From contig NZ_QLTA01000003.1 in NCBI RefSeq assembly GCF_003269065.1, forward strand, positions 62,001 through 126,000: 64,000 bases of DNA. The letters are read 5' to 3'. Positions 63,771-64,000 of the stretch are shown piece by piece; position 1 is the first letter of the stretch; every line of letters starts with the position of its first letter. This DNA is from Paracidovorax anthurii (lineage in GTDB: Bacteria > Pseudomonadota > Gammaproteobacteria > Burkholderiales > Burkholderiaceae_C). A model generated the notes under the pieces. It was given only the letters and a program-made list of their open reading frames with translations, did not search any database and was not told the DNA's origin. The position numbers and the translations under genes were made by a program.

Positions 63771-64000
63771 GAATCGAGCAGTTTGGCGTGGATGCCGCCG
63801 AAGCTGCCGTTGCTCATGCACACCACGTGGTCCCCCGGGCGGGCCGCCTGAACGATCTGCGCCACGAGCGCGTCGATGCCTGCCGCGGTCCGGGCCCGTT
63901 CGCCCAGCGGCGCCAGCACGGCGGCCGCGTCCCAGTCCAGCCCCGCCGTGTGGCAGAACGCCAGGTCGGCGGATTCGAGCGCCCAGGGCAGTTGCGACTT
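63755..64000 (-). CDS. mpl: UDP-MurNAc-tripeptide ligase Mpl, C-terminal fragment
   Basis: Partial gene running off the right edge; the last 81 residues are visible. The fragment reads KSQLPWALESADLAFCHTAG, then a helical stretch and GDHVVCMSNGSFGGIHAKLLDSLSNI. The HVVCMSNGSFGGIHAKLL motif is the usual C-terminus of Mpl, which recycles L-Ala-D-Glu-meso-DAP onto UDP-MurNAc. The final SLSNI and the TAG stop (63755-63757) are encoded by the 17-nt hairpin of a repeat, which seems to have replaced the original end. Confidence 0.85.
   Translation of the reverse strand, partial: KSQLPWALESADLAFCHTAGLDWDAAAVLAPLGERARTAAGIDALVAQIVQAARPGDHVVCMSNGSFGGIHAKLLDSLSNI

Overview
This is a very GC-rich (about 70% by eye), densely coded chromosomal window. 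Gene content and order point to a betaproteobacterium of the family Comamonadaceae, most likely Acidovorax/Paracidovorax. That is an inference from family resemblance: dapF-DUF484-xerC, a dksA next to a COG0523 GTPase, hslVU directly before the division/cell-wall (dcw) cluster, a thiC with a TPP riboswitch, and Bug-type binding proteins. I see no tRNA, rRNA, CRISPR array, transposase or prophage gene.

Layout. 1-5.5 kb: tail of a Bug binding protein, a 280-bp palindromic repeat, chrA, a glutathione transferase, then dapF-DUF484-xerC. 5.5-11.2 kb: a chemoreceptor, a large membrane-anchored glycoside-hydrolase-like protein of unknown role, and rlmI. 11.4-17.3 kb: a COG0523 metallochaperone with a His-Asp repeat tract, a one-cysteine DksA, a STAS-domain protein, and hslV-hslU. 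17.5-36.7 kb: mraZ-rsmH-ftsL-ftsI-murE-murF-mraY-murD-ftsW-murG-murC-ddl-ftsQ-ftsA-ftsZ, a terminator, then lpxC and a 58-residue membrane protein. Almost all junctions from rsmH to ftsQ are 4-base ATGA/GTGA overlaps. 36.7-43.7 kb: TPP riboswitch and thiC, two divergent chemoreceptors, an RcnB-like periplasmic protein, ruvC. 43.7-49.1 kb: a PlsC-like/CdsA-like pair, then a Bug protein-cupin-aldolase operon with an IclR regulator. 49.3-54 kb: a minus-strand operon RNB exonuclease-TonB-like protein-aroE-mtgA. 54-60.6 kb: a PglL-like O-oligosaccharyltransferase, a YqiA esterase, rodA, an amidase, tldD. 60.6-64 kb: an unknown protein, aroG behind an apparent attenuator, two small unknown proteins, and the C-terminal end of mpl.

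How the genes work together. The dcw cluster, dapF (meso-DAP supply), mpl (peptide recycling), mtgA and rodA cover peptidoglycan precursor synthesis, polymerisation and division. lpxC starts lipid A synthesis. aroG and aroE belong to the shikimate pathway.

The most interesting signals are non-coding. (1) A 19-residue leader peptide with seven aromatic residues in eight codons, followed by a terminator, sits directly upstream of aroG and looks like an attenuator. (2) A 280-bp element with near-perfect 37-bp terminal inverted repeats and two internal nested arms can fold into a cloverleaf. (3) A family of 17-nt hairpins, all with a 4-bp stem and a 9-nt AT-rich loop, occurs ten times, six of them inside essential or housekeeping genes. 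(4) Four AGTGN repeats at exact 10-bp spacing form a likely MraZ operator. (5) A 14-codon ORF bridges murD and ftsW by ATGA overlaps at both ends.
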